From: Alphaproteobacteria bacterium
GTDB taxonomy: Bacteria > Pseudomonadota > Alphaproteobacteria > Micropepsales > Micropepsaceae
Assembly: GCA_947467345.1 (NCBI GenBank)
Contig: CANIHD010000001.1
Span: 186,001 to 250,000 of the forward strand
Length of the DNA stretch: 64,000 nucleotides
Direction: 5' to 3'
The translations under genes were made by a program, and so were the position numbers. A model generated the notes under the pieces. It was given only the letters and a program-made list of their open reading frames with translations, made no database searches and was not told the origin of the DNA. This document shows positions 51,818-61,666 of the stretch, in pieces. Position 1 is the first letter of the stretch, and each line of letters starts with the position of its first letter.

Positions 51818-52831
51818 ATGCCTAAAATCTCAAACGTATTTGCGTGGGTTTTCGTCGCACTCGCGGCGGTTTCGGCTGTTGCATCGGGCTACGCGGCCGA
51901 ACCGCAACGGCCGCGACTGAACCTGACGATGCAGCCAATCGATTATCCGATTGAAGCGCTCGCCGCCGCCGAGGAAGGTACAACGCTGGTGGAACTCGGC
52001 ATTGGCGTAGATGGCGCGGTGACCGACGTCGTGCTGCAACAGTCGAGCGGTTCGTCACGTCTTGATGACGCGGGAATCCACGCAGCGCGATCTCTCAAAC
52101 TTTCGTCACCACCAATGCGCGGTGGCGTGCCCGTTGCCGCGCGACTGCCGGCGGAGATTGTTTGGAAATTGCCCGCGACGCTTGCCGAGAAATACTTTGC
52201 AATCAGCGACCAGCTTACTCGGACAGTTGACGAAGAAATTCGCCGCATCAATGGCGGCCAGAAACCCGAAAATATACGCCCTCCACGCCCTTTCGGTCGC
52301 GGAAATCGAATAAACTCAAACAGCTATCCAGCGGAATCGGTTCGTCGAAATGAAATGGGGCGCGCAACTTTTGCTACCCATATCGGTATCGATGGTTCGG
52401 TCGTTGAAACATATCTGGTTGGTTCTAGTGGGTTCGAACGCCTCGATCAGTGGGCTATCAATGAGGTGCGGAAATTTCGTTATGAACCTGCACGTCTCGG
52501 GGATGTTCCTGTTCCTTCGATTGCCATGCAAAGATTGAGCTTTCTCCTCAATGGGGCCCAACTAAGCAATTGCGAGGCAAACCCTCTGATTACCAGGAGT
52601 GATCGTCGAACTCGCTAGGAAGCTGGCGAGGCAGTGCCGCGATACTCGCGGTGGACGTTGGTCAACGCCTTAGGGAAAATCGACGAAAGTTTATTGCTCA
52701 CCGAAAAAGGTTGGATGAGTCTCGATCCTTCGCTTGTAGCCGTAATGAACCAGCAAGCCCGATATCCTACAAAAGGCCGTCCGGCGCGTTGCTGGGTTTA
52801 TGATGGCGTCGATCCGATGATGAACGGTTGA
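51818..52831 (+). pseudogene. TonB C-terminal-type protein, first of a tandem pair, interrupted by an in-frame TAG
   Basis: A signal peptide (cleavage near GYAAEP) is followed by two TonB_C-like repeats: IEALAAAEEGTTLVELGIGVDG and then RRNEMGRATFATHIGIDGSVVETYL with SSGFERLDQWAINEVRKFRYEPA. TAG at 52616-52618 stops the protein at 266 residues. The same frame continues EAGEAVPRYSRWTLVNALG to TGA 52831, matching the C-terminal 65 residues of the next gene (PRYSRWTLINAYG; LLTEKGWMS; ARCWVYDGVDPMM). GGGGGG precedes ATG 51818. It lacks the membrane anchor of true TonB, so it is exported rather than an energy transducer. Confidence 0.75.
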
Positions 52832-52835
52832 TGCT

Positions 52836-53825
52836 GTGATTTACAAATCGCGCATCTTGGCCTTCGCAACGTTGGCAGCAATAGCTTCATCTGCTCATGC
52901 CGCCGAGCAGCAGCGGCCGCGCATAAATTTCGAGCCGTCACAGGTACGATACTCGATGGAATCCCTCGCCGCAGGCGAAGAAGGCACCGTGACGGTGGAA
53001 TTGACCATTGGTCGGGACGATCGCGCATCCGATATTCAGCTGCAACGATCTAGCGGCTACGCAAACCTTGATGAAGGAGGCGTGCTTGCCGCCGGCGACA
53101 TAACGCTAAATCCCCCACCGAGAACGCGAAATGGTGTGCCCACATCGGTGCGTTTGCTTGCAGACATTGTTTGGAAGCTGCCTCTAATCTCGGCGGAGAA
53201 ATATTTTCCGAAGGATCTCCCAGGAGGAGCTCCCGTCGGCCCGAACGACGTGGTTGTTGGTCCAGGCCCCATTGCTGGCGGGCGGTACGTCCCTCCTAGA
53301 GATTATCCAGCCCTCTCAAGGACTCGTAACGAACAAGGAGTGGTGACCTTATACGCGCTGATTGGCGCCGATGGTCATGTGAAAGATGCGCTTTTGGGTT
53401 CGACAAGTGGCTTCCAACGTCTGGACAACGCCGCTCTCAATATCGTCAAGCGGTTTGAATATGTGCCCGGTCAAATAAATGGAGTGCCATCGCCCATATG
53501 GTGGCCGCTCACCATTTCATTTTCCTTCAGAGGCGAACGCGCGCTGAGTTGCAGTGCCATTCCCGTCATTACTCCGTACGAAAAGCGGCCTCGCGTTCCG
53601 TCCGATTCAAGTTTGCCCCGATACTCGCGGTGGACGCTGATCAATGCCTACGGGCTAACCGAAGAAAGTCTTCTGCTTACTGAAAAGGGGTGGATGAGCT
53701 TCACCTATACGTATGTACGGGGAATGGCCATTGCCCAACGTCCGCCAGCAGGTCGTCCGGGAGCACGTTGCTGGATTTATGACGGCATCGATCCAATGAT
53801 GGACGGGTGGGTAACCGGCCTCTAG
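52836..53825 (+). CDS. TonB C-terminal-type exported protein, second of a tandem pair (intact)
   Basis: 329 residues from GTG 52836, four bases after the first paralogue would end. A signal peptide (cleavage near AHAAEQ) precedes two TonB_C-like repeats (about 40-110 and 160-235; EEGTVTVELTIGRDD and NEQGVVTLYALIGADG) and a C-terminal block of about 65 residues shared only with the neighbour: PRYSRWTLINAYG, LLLTEKGWMSF and ARCWIYDGIDPMMDG. That block is of no family I know. No TonB partner, ExbB/D or receptor is adjacent. Confidence 0.82.
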   Translation: MIYKSRILAFATLAAIASSAHAAEQQRPRINFEPSQVRYSMESLAAGEEGTVTVELTIGRDDRASDIQLQRSSGYANLDEGGVLAAGDITLNPPPRTRNGVPTSVRLLADIVWKLPLISAEKYFPKDLPGGAPVGPNDVVVGPGPIAGGRYVPPRDYPALSRTRNEQGVVTLYALIGADGHVKDALLGSTSGFQRLDNAALNIVKRFEYVPGQINGVPSPIWWPLTISFSFRGERALSCSAIPVITPYEKRPRVPSDSSLPRYSRWTLINAYGLTEESLLLTEKGWMSFTYTYVRGMAIAQRPPAGRPGARCWIYDGIDPMMDGWVTGL

Positions 53826-53866
53826 CGCCGCTAGCCGCGAACTTCGATCCCCTTTTTCGTCCTAGA

Positions 53867-53920
53867 TGCGATTGACTCGCAGCTTTCATGCGCCTAACCG
53901 CAAGTTGCGACTAAGTCGCA
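53867..53920 (+). promoter_or_regulatory. Tandem TGCGA-N5-TCGCA operators, Fur-box-like
   Basis: TGCGATTGACTCGCA (53867-53881) and TGCGACTAAGTCGCA (53906-53920) are two copies of one palindrome. A third, weaker copy TGCGCCTAACCGCA (53889-53902) lies between them; centres are about 18-22 bases apart. The second copy resembles Fur boxes of the TTGCGA...TCGCA type seen in iron-regulated promoters of proteobacteria. They lie 64-117 bases upstream of the DUF6607 gene. Confidence 0.5.
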
Positions 53921-53983
53921 TTATTACTTGTTGATCAGAGTTTGGGCGACAATTGAGAGAGTGAGCCAGGAATTTCATACGCT

Positions 53984-54942
53984 ATGAATGCGCTCTGGCG
54001 GGCGCCATCTTCTTTTTCCCCGCGATCACTTCAGCTGCGGAAGTGTCGCCGCCCCAGATTACCGAAGAACAGGCCAGCTTCGCGCGCGATCGCGCGTCCA
54101 TTCTCGCCATGGCCGGCACTTATAATGTGCGCTTCGACATGCGCGAGACCGTGCCCTTCGTCGAAGGTTACGTTCCGCTCAAGCCGAAGGTAACGGGCGG
54201 ATTTGAAGTTGTTCGCGTGGCGGAAGACACGCTGACCATGATCAGGCTGCAACATTTACTCGTCGTTACCGGAAGCGACGGCAAAGAGATCGTCATCAAA
54301 CATTGGCGGCAGGATTGGGCTTACGAACCGACACGCCTTCTTACCTATCTCGGTAATAGTCACTGGGCGTTCGAAGATGTGCCGGCACCTGCGAGCAGTC
54401 ACGCGTGGTCGCAAATTGTGTGGCAGACGGATGATTCACCGCGCTATGGCGGCGTCGGTCGCTGGGCCTACGATAATGGCGTCACGCGCTGGACCAGCAA
54501 TGACACATGGCGCCCGCTCGCGCAGCGTGATGCGATTTTGCACCCGGTCTATGACCGCTATCTCGGCACCAACCGTCACGCGTTGACACCGGCAGGCTGG
54601 ATACATGAACAGGACAACGCAAAAATCGGCACGCGAGACGGAAAGTCCGTCACCTTCGTTCATGAAATCGTTCTCAATACCTATCAACGCGATGCGGAGA
54701 TTCCGTTCGCGGCCGCCGACGCCTATTGGGACAAAACCAAAGACTATTGGGCCAACGTGCGAGCGTTGTGGGACGAAGCGATAGAGCGCCAGGGCGGAAT
54801 TACGGTCATCGAGGAAGCCGAGAAGGGCTCGGCGACAGCGCCGCAATTGATGGGAATGGCTGAGGACATCGCGGACGGAAAGATGACGACCGCCGCGGCG
54901 CTGGCAGAAGCGAGAACGCTTGTGCTTTCGCTGCCGCGATAA
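53984..54942 (+). pseudogene. DUF6607 family exported protein with a frameshift in its signal peptide
   Basis: The frame from 54043 to 54942 encodes a DUF6607-type protein (EQASFARDRASILAMAGTYNVRF; HWRQDWAYEP; WAYDNGVTRW; ALTPAGWIHEQDNAKIG; VLNTYQRDAEIPFAAADAYWD). The same frame upstream reads LAGAIFFFPAITSAAEVSP, the end of a signal peptide, but has no start codon before an upstream TGA. ATG 53984 is in another frame; restoring one T near 53997 joins it as MNALLAGAIFFFPAITSA. So a one-base deletion disables export or initiation. GTG 54043 could still give a cytoplasmic form. Fur-like operators lie just upstream. Confidence 0.75.
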
Positions 54943-54973
54943 CCAGGACTGTGCACAAAGACGGGTGATTGAG

Positions 54974-55480
54974 ATGTTCATGCCGATCATGCTCGGTTCC
55001 GCAGGCGACCGTTTCGCCAGACTCAATACCGCCGAGCTTCTTGTCACCGTTTCATTTCGCCTGTGGTTCGCATCCTGCCGCGACATCGATGCCGCTGGCG
55101 CCATTTGGCATAAGGGCTTCGACATGGCGGGGCTCGACCGCGATGCGGTCGTTTCGTTCGATCTTCTTGTGCGCATGATCGTGGCCAGCAAGAAACAGGG
55201 CGTGGATGCGCGCTGACCCTGTAGTCCCTCGCTTGGAAATGACGAATTACTGCTGCTTCACTGCATCGGGTTGATGCAACGCGACGCACATAGCGAGGCC
55301 TTCGCATTGCTCTCAAGCTGGATTTCACCGGCCACCGCGCGTCTTGCGCTTCTACCAGGCGGAATATTCGCGCATGCACTGCAAGAGCAGGGTCTTATCA
55401 TCCCTGCTCATCGCCGCGCGCCCGGACATTCATATGAAACGGTGGACTCTGCGCTCGACGGTTCGATCTCCATACGTTGA
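54974..55480 (+). pseudogene. Conserved hypothetical protein interrupted by an in-frame TGA
   Basis: ATG 54974 opens MFMPIMLGSAGDRFARLNTA and reads 80 codons to TGA 55214-55216. The same frame then continues PCSPSLGNDELLLLHCIGLM, ISPATARLALLPGGIFAHAL and ends at 55480. The two halves together resemble small alphaproteobacterial proteins of about 150 residues with an R-C-P-C-x-x-LG-x-DE-x-x-LL pattern at this joint, where TGA would replace TGC or TGG. It has no signal peptide. It follows the DUF6607 gene by 31 bases and probably shares its transcript. Function unknown. Confidence 0.5.
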
Positions 55481-55514
55481 CCGATCCGTCGAAACGCTCC
55501 GTTCCAAAAACTCC

Positions 55515-56912
55515 TTAAGCGTTCGCGACCAATGGCGTTTGCGACGCCCCTTGCCGTTCGGAACGCAGGCCTTCCGCAATGAGAAACGCGAGTTCAAGCG
55601 CCTGGCTGGCGTTCAACCGCGGATCGCAATGCGTGTGGTAGCGATCGGACAAATCCTCGTCGGTGATCGCCTGGGCGCCGCCGATACATTCGGTGACGTT
55701 CTGGCCGGTCATCTCGACATGGACGCCGCCGGCATGGGTACCTTCGGCACGGTGTACGTCGAAAAAGGCGCGAACCTCTTTCATCACGCGGTCGAAGGGC
55801 CGGGTCTTGTAGCCGGTGGATGATTTGATCGTATTGCCGTGCATGGGATCGCAGGACCACACAACTTTGCGCCCTTCACGCGTGACCGCGCGCAGCAGCT
55901 TGGGGAATTTCTCACCCACTTTGTCGGAGCCGAAACGCACAATGAGCGTCAGGCGCCCGGGCTGGTTTTCCGGATCCAAAGCCTCGATCAGCCGCAGGAG
56001 ATCGTCCTCGGCAAGGCTGGGACCGCACTTCAGACCGATGGGATTTTTCACGCCGCGCATGAATTCGACATGGGCGCCGTCGAGCTGACGTGTGCGATCG
56101 CCGATCCACAGCATATGGGCGGAAGTGTCGTACCATTCGCCCGAGGTGGAATCGACGCGCGTCATCGCCTGCTCGTAACCGAGCAGCAGCGCTTCGTGGC
56201 TGGTGTAGAAATCGGTGGTGCGCAGTTGCGGCACCAATTCCGGCGTGATGCCGCAGGCCTCCATGAAGGCCAGCGATTCACTGATCCGGTCGGACAAAGC
56301 GCGGTAGCGTTCGCCTGACGGCGAACCGCCGATGAAGCCGAGATTCCAACGGTGCACGTTATGCAGATCGGCATAACCACCGGTCGCGAATGCGCGCAGC
56401 AGATTGAGCGTCGATGCCGATTGCAGATAGGCCTGCATCAAGCGCTCGGGATCTGGAATACGCGATGCCGCGTCAAAGCCGATCGCGTTGATATTGTCGC
56501 CGCGATAGGACGGCAGCGTAACGCCGTCGATGGTTTCATTATCTTCCGTGCGCGGTTTGGCGAACTGGCCGGCGATGCGGCCGACCTTCACCACCGGCAG
56601 AGCGCCAGCGAAGGTGAGAACAACAGCCATCTGCAGCAACACGCGGAACGTGTCACGGATCTTGTCCGGGTGGAATTCAGCGAAGCTCTCGGCGCAGTCA
56701 CCGCCTTGGAGGAGGAACGCTTTGCCCTCGGCCACCTGACCCAACGCCGCTTTCAAATTGCGGGCTTCGCCGGCAAACACCAGCGGCGGGTAGGATTTGA
56801 GGCGCGTTTCAACCGCCGTCACGGCAGCAGGGTCCGGGTACACCGGCGACTGCTTGATCGGCTTCGACCGCCAGCTGGCGGGATTCCACGATTTGGACAT
56901 TGCTTCGGCCAT
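55515..56912 (-). CDS. aroG: Class II (plant/Mycobacterium-type) DAHP synthase
   Basis: 465 residues. It catalyses the first shikimate step, condensing phosphoenolpyruvate and erythrose 4-phosphate. Class II landmarks: [12 protein letters not shown] with the metal-binding Cys, [32 protein letters not shown] and [11 protein letters not shown], with [19 protein letters not shown] at the end. ATG 56912 follows GGAGGCC. It is complete and stands alone on the minus strand. Confidence 0.96.
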   Translation of the reverse strand: MAEAMSKSWNPASWRSKPIKQSPVYPDPAAVTAVETRLKSYPPLVFAGEARNLKAALGQVAEGKAFLLQGGDCAESFAEFHPDKIRDTFRVLLQMAVVLTFAGALPVVKVGRIAGQFAKPRTEDNETIDGVTLPSYRGDNINAIGFDAASRIPDPERLMQAYLQSASTLNLLRAFATGGYADLHNVHRWNLGFIGGSPSGERYRALSDRISESLAFMEACGITPELVPQLRTTDFYTSHEALLLGYEQAMTRVDSTSGEWYDTSAHMLWIGDRTRQLDGAHVEFMRGVKNPIGLKCGPSLAEDDLLRLIEALDPENQPGRLTLIVRFGSDKVGEKFPKLLRAVTREGRKVVWSCDPMHGNTIKSSTGYKTRPFDRVMKEVRAFFDVHRAEGTHAGGVHVEMTGQNVTECIGGAQAITDEDLSDRYHTHCDPRLNASQALELAFLIAEGLRSERQGASQTPLVANA

Positions 56913-57056
56913 TCCGGCCTCCTTGATCTGGCGGGCCCTATAGGCGGTCTAACCGTTTTTCACCAGACGGTTCATACGGCTAAGAGGATATCCTCAAACG
57001 CCATATAGGGCGAAGGCCGCAGTATACCAGGGGTTTTCTTGGAATTGGAGCGCGGC

Positions 57057-57770
57057 TTACGGCGGACCTACGATGACCCGCACGCCGCTAGGCCCGGCCA
57101 AAACAAGCGCCGAGGCCATGCCGACAAACAGCCCATGCTCTACGACGCCCGGGATGGTCGACAGCGTGACGGCCAAGAGCGGCACGTTCTCGATGGCTCC
57201 GAATGGACAGTCGTAGATGTAATTGCCGTTGTCGGTGCGATAGGGGGCGTAATCCTTGGTACGCAGGACCGGTACCATGTGGGGGTATCCGCGCGCGTGC
57301 GCCACCGCGGCGATGCGCCTGGCGGTCGAACCATGGCCGAAGGGGACCACTTCAACCGGCAAAGCGAAAGCGCCTAGCCGGTCCACTAGCTTGGTTTCGT
57401 CGGCGATGACCAGCATCCGCAGGCCGGACGCAGCGACAATTTTTTCGCGCAGAAGCGCCCCCCCCCCGCCTTTGATGAGATTCAAATCACCATCGGCTTC
57501 GTCGGCACCATCGACCACCAGATCGAGCGGACCGAGCATATCCAATTCTTCAATGGGAATGCCCAACGCGCGCGCTTTGTCGGCCGTGCGCTGAGAGGTA
57601 GGTGTTCCGACGATCTTGAGCCCCGCGTGAACCAAGGGGGCGAGAAGGTCGAGAAATGCGTCGGCGGTCGAGCCGGTGCCCAACCCGATCTTCATCCCGT
57701 CTTCGACAAATTCCAGCGCGCGCGCGGCGGCGGCGCGTTTCATGGCTTCAGCGGCGGGCGGTGTGTTCAT
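57057..57770 (-). CDS. rpiA: Ribose-5-phosphate isomerase A
   Basis: 237 residues. The substrate-binding GLGTGSTADAFLDLL and SQRTADKA, active-site DLVVDGADEADGDLNLIKGGGGALLREK, and YDCPFGAIENVPLL are typical. It interconverts ribose 5-phosphate and ribulose 5-phosphate. The GGGGALL stretch is encoded by a long C-run (on the plus strand near 57460-57470); the frame is intact across it. ATG 57770, divergent from the lipoprotein gene. Confidence 0.95.
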   Translation of the reverse strand: MNTPPAAEAMKRAAAARALEFVEDGMKIGLGTGSTADAFLDLLAPLVHAGLKIVGTPTSQRTADKARALGIPIEELDMLGPLDLVVDGADEADGDLNLIKGGGGALLREKIVAASGLRMLVIADETKLVDRLGAFALPVEVVPFGHGSTARRIAAVAHARGYPHMVPVLRTKDYAPYRTDNGNYIYDCPFGAIENVPLLAVTLSTIPGVVEHGLFVGMASALVLAGPSGVRVIVGPP

Positions 57771-57904
57771 GGGGGAAACTATAGACGGGCGTACGACGGA
57801 GTCGATTGCTTAAGTGATGCAATGACTGGCGCCTATTCGCCAACCTAAGACTCTGGCAAGCTAACTCGTTAGGGGGAATTCGGGGTTCCAACTGGGGGTA
57901 TAAA

Positions 57905-58459
57905 ATGAAAATTCTGTCGCTGGCGGCGGTCGCAATTCTTTCGATGCACTTGGCCGCATGCGAAACTATGTCTCCCGCCACATATTCCAATTTCGGAGAC
58001 AATACTTTCTCTCTGCGGAAATATGAGGGTGCTAAAGTTCGCTTGGGCGGCATGCTCGACCAAAGCAAATTTGACAGCGGTTGCAGACTTGTAGGCCCGA
58101 TAAAAACGGCTGGAAACAGACCGCTTGCGGATTTTATACGTGACTCGTTCAATGACGAACTGAAGTTCGCCGAACTTTACTCGGATGACCAGCAGTCGGT
58201 TCTTCTTAATGCCACTCTGCAGGCCGCTGAATTCTCATCAATGACTGGTCTGACAAATGGTCACTGGACCTTCTCGCTTCAGCTTGCGAACCCGGCCAAC
58301 GGTAGAGTCGTGAATGCCAACTCCACCTACGATTTCGACAGTGGATTTGTCGCCGAAATTGCGTGCCGCAATGTTTCGAATGCACTTACTCCGGCCGTTC
58401 AGCGACTTATAAATCGGGCGGTTGCCGACCCTGCCTTTGGGCCGCTCATAGGGCGATGA
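57905..58459 (+). CDS. Hypothetical lipoprotein
   Basis: 184 residues with a lipobox (SMHLAAC, Cys at 19). The mature part reads VRLGGMLDQSKFDSGCRLVGPIKTA, then FIRDSFNDELKFAELYS, and ends with helical segment SNALTPAVQRLINRAV. The two Cys residues (SGCR, IACRN) may pair. Family not recognised with certainty; the pattern GNRPLADFIRDSFNDEL resembles small envelope lipoproteins that affect assembly of surface structures, a weak analogy only. Lower GC than neighbours. It converges with the caspase-like gene, 22 bases apart. Confidence 0.75.
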   Translation: MKILSLAAVAILSMHLAACETMSPATYSNFGDNTFSLRKYEGAKVRLGGMLDQSKFDSGCRLVGPIKTAGNRPLADFIRDSFNDELKFAELYSDDQQSVLLNATLQAAEFSSMTGLTNGHWTFSLQLANPANGRVVNANSTYDFDSGFVAEIACRNVSNALTPAVQRLINRAVADPAFGPLIGR

Positions 58460-58481
58460 CGTTTGAACGTTGGCCGTAATA

Positions 58482-60763
58482 TCATGGCAGCGCGAAGAGA
58501 ACCGCATAGGGACCCACGCCGCCGCGATCGACCACCAAATGCTGGTAGTTGAAGGAGTCCGCCAAAACCGCCGTCATGCTCTTGACCTGGGACTCGCCGG
58601 CATAGCGCTGATGCAAATATTGGCTGAGCTCCAGAGCATTGATGCGATGGTCATGGCCGTCGTCGGCGCGGCCGTCGATGATGCCGTCTCTGACGAAGGC
58701 CGCAAGATAGCCCCCGGCGCGGAATTTTTCAGCAACCAGCGACGTCACATCTTCGTCCGACGAAAACAGGCCCATGCGGCCCGGCTTCGAAACCAGATCT
58801 TTCGCAAAGCCGCCGCTGAAACAGGAATCGAGAATGACCAGCGACGCAGCCGCATGGATTTGGTCAAACATCGTGGCGAATTCATTGTCGATCATCGGGG
58901 CATCGTAAAACTCAACCGTTTCGTCAATGCCGTCGGCATCGGCGGGTTCAGGCCCGGTTAGACGCTCGCGCTGCGAACCATGACCTGAGAAGAAGAATAC
59001 AAATGTATCGTTGGGTCCGATGCGCGGTGCCAAATCGCTAAACGCCCTGCGCACATTGGCGACGGTTGCAGCTCCATTCGTCAGCGTGATCGCATTGCGT
59101 GCCTGGAGGCCTGCGCTGCGAATAAGCGCATCACGCACATTCACCGGATCGTCAGCCGTGAACCGCAAAGGATTAGCGCAGCCGCCATAGTCGCTGACAC
59201 CAACAAAGACGCCATAAACCGTACCACCGGCGCGCGGCGCAATGGCATTCGCCACCGCGCCGGTTCGGAGGCTCGCCGTGACGGTATAATTGCCGGTCTC
59301 TTTGTCGTCATAGGACGTGACGAAAATCTGATATCTGCCGGTTTCAGGCAATGTCAGATCGACGACGGAGCGCGAAGAGCTCGCTTCGAAATCGTCGTTG
59401 GTGATGTCCTTCCCACTCGGCGTCCGCACGGTGAGGTAAGTATCGAAATCACGCGAAGTTACATCGACCCGTATATTCTGCCCTGCATTTGCAGTGAACG
59501 CGTAGACGTCCTGATATTTGCCGGGCTGCGGTTCGAGATCGCCCGCCGCGAGCTGGCCGGTCGCGGCGCGGCCCAGCACCAAATTGGTGATGTCACGCGC
59601 GGATTGCTGCGCCGCTGTCGGCGCGCCGGCGCGTTCGATGCGCAAATGATAGGCGCCCGCTTTTTTGGCCTCATAAGAGGTGACGCGCACCCGATAGGTG
59701 CCGGCTTCCGTCAAATCCGCATGAATAATGCTGTGATTGGCGACGGCAGAATCATCATTGATGGTGCGCACATTCGATGGGCTGAACAGCATCACGTAGG
59801 TGTCGAAGTCCGTAGACGACAGGTCTATCTTCACGTGGCGACCCGGCGTTCCGACAAACTCAAATGTGTCGACAAATTCGCCTTCCGAGAGCGTCTCATC
59901 ACCAGCCGCCAGTCGCCCGTCATAGTTCGTTATGAGCGGACCGTCGGCGCGTTGCGGCGTGAGCGTCAAAGTGTAAGGCCCAGTCTCGCCTTTTTGAAAA
60001 CTGGTGGTCGAAATTTCGAAATCGCCGGTTTCTTCGAGTGTCAGATTCAGAAGCGAGCGATGTTTGTTGCCCTCGAAATTGTCGTTGTCGAATTGCTTGC
60101 CGCTGGGCGCCTCGACAATGAGATAGGGATCGAAATCGTCGGTGTGCAGATCGACTACCAGCTGATCTCCGCGCGTGCCATTGAACATATGGGTATCGTA
60201 ATACTCGCCCGTCTTTAGCGTCTTGTCGCCGACCTCAAGCCGGCCCCGCTCGGTACGAACGCCATTCGCATTTGCGGCCACGGCGGCGGGCGACCCGGGG
60301 GTGACGAGAGATCACGGCCCGCGATCTTTAATGTCGCGGCGGGATTGTCCTCGGTATCGACGGTGCCGATCCAAATGTCATAGATGCCAGCTTGCGGCCG
60401 GTCGAACAGCAGAGCCGGATTCAGACTCGATGCGGAATCATCGTTACAGGCCCATTTCTCGTCCGGCAAATTGACGACGAGCGTGGTGTCCGCATCGGAC
60501 TCGACAGAGAGATAAAGGGTACCCTGCCCGGCTTTGTAATCGAGCTGCACGTCCGGCGCGTTGGCGATCATCCCGGTGCAATCGCCACCCAATTTCTCGG
60601 CGTCGGTATCGCCGCCCGCCTCTAAGACGACATTGTGCGGGTCGGGCGTAAAGCCACTGGAAAGCACAACATTGCCGTAAGTGGCCGGTTCCGTTGGGTT
60701 TTGCGCGGAGGCATTACCGACGACCGCAACGGCCGCACAAACGACCCATGCAGCGTAACGCAT
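58482..60763 (-). pseudogene. Exported caspase-like (C14) protease with PPC-type repeats, split by a one-base frameshift
   Basis: A signal peptide (NASAQNP) and first PPC-type domain lie in one frame (60763 to about 60300). Three more PPC-like repeats (each with a GxxxD.Y/F-x-F...G start and a DFDPY/DFDTY-type core) and a C14 caspase domain lie in another (to 58482). The frames join at a five-C run near 60295: adding one C gives a continuous protein of about 760 residues. The catalytic dyad is intact: His in FFFSGHGSQ and Cys in ILDSCFSGGF. As read, a GTG at 60281 could start only the cytoplasmic part. Bacterial orthocaspases cleave after basic residues; the PPC repeats suggest secretion or self-processing. 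Confidence 0.8.
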
Positions 60764-60910
60764 TTGAAAATCCCCCAACCACCCAGAATTCCCGTGAGTT
60801 TGCCGAAGTTCCGCCTGCCCCGCAATGCGATTGCATGCGTCTTTTAGGCTCTATTCGCGCGTTATGAGGCCCATTGCATGGGTGTAATGCGCGCAAAAAC
60901 CTCGCGCCGA

Positions 60911-61633
60911 TCAGACCTTCACCGTCATGCGGCCGGTGTAATCGATATAGTGAAAGAACGGCCGGGCGCTGCCGAAGAATTCATCCACGGCCTTTTTGGC
61001 GCCGCCCCAATGCCCGTAATCGTCAATCATAAGGATGCCGCCGGAGCTGAGACGGGGCCAGAGAACTTCCAATTCCTTGGCGGTGGATTCATACCAATCC
61101 GTATCCAGCCGCAGCACTGAAATGCACTCGGGGAGATTGGCTTCCTCTTTCAGAGTTTCCAGAACATCGCCTTTCACAAAGGCAACGCGATCAATGGGTA
61201 CGCCAGAAGCGCGCACATTCTCCTTCACGTCCTCCAGCGAGGCGTAACACCATTCATTGTGCGTATCGCGTTGCGACTTTTCATATTTCTCTTGCGCATG
61301 CTTTCCTTCTGCGTTGTCCACATCGTGTTCAGTGGGCGCGGTCATGCCGGCAAACGTATCGAAAAGGCGCACGGTCGCGTTTTTCTTTTCCCGCACAAAA
61401 ACATCCGCCGCGATAATGGCATTGCCACCGCGCCAGACACCGCATTCGACAAAATCACCCGCAATACCCGCCGCGCAAACATGTTTGCAGGCCATCAGAG
61501 TCGCGAACAGGCGTTCGCGCCCTGCCATGGTCCAATGCCGATCGATGACTTGGGCGATTATTTTCTTATCGGCCTCGTCGAATTCAACGGGGAATTCCAC
61601 GCCCGCCGATTTGGGCTTACGAAATAAGGCCAT
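60911..61633 (-). CDS. TylF/MycF-family SAM-dependent methyltransferase
   Basis: 240 residues of the TylF family (macrocin O-methyltransferase type). The SAM site is GDFVECGVWRGGNAIIAADVF, followed by FDTFAGMTAPT, the metal-binding LRLDTDWYESTAKELEVLWPRL and MIDDYGHWGGAKKAVDEFF. Homologues methylate sugars or small hydroxylated metabolites; in alphaproteobacteria they are often linked to surface polysaccharides. No biosynthetic cluster surrounds it. Starts with ATG at 61633. Confidence 0.9.
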   Translation of the reverse strand: MALFRKPKSAGVEFPVEFDEADKKIIAQVIDRHWTMAGRERLFATLMACKHVCAAGIAGDFVECGVWRGGNAIIAADVFVREKKNATVRLFDTFAGMTAPTEHDVDNAEGKHAQEKYEKSQRDTHNEWCYASLEDVKENVRASGVPIDRVAFVKGDVLETLKEEANLPECISVLRLDTDWYESTAKELEVLWPRLSSGGILMIDDYGHWGGAKKAVDEFFGSARPFFHYIDYTGRMTVKV

Positions 61634-61666
61634 GCACGCGCTGCTTTCAAATATAGAAGCGCGAGA

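Noticed and set aside
10092-55480. Stop-codon recoding or readthrough as a common explanation of the in-frame stops
   Set aside because: TAA, TAG and TGA are each involved once, all three also serve as normal stops in the window, and no selenocysteine-type or pyrrolysine genes are near.
57450-57475. Frameshift in rpiA at the long C-run
   Set aside because: The frame is continuous and gives the correct KGGGGALLREK sequence.
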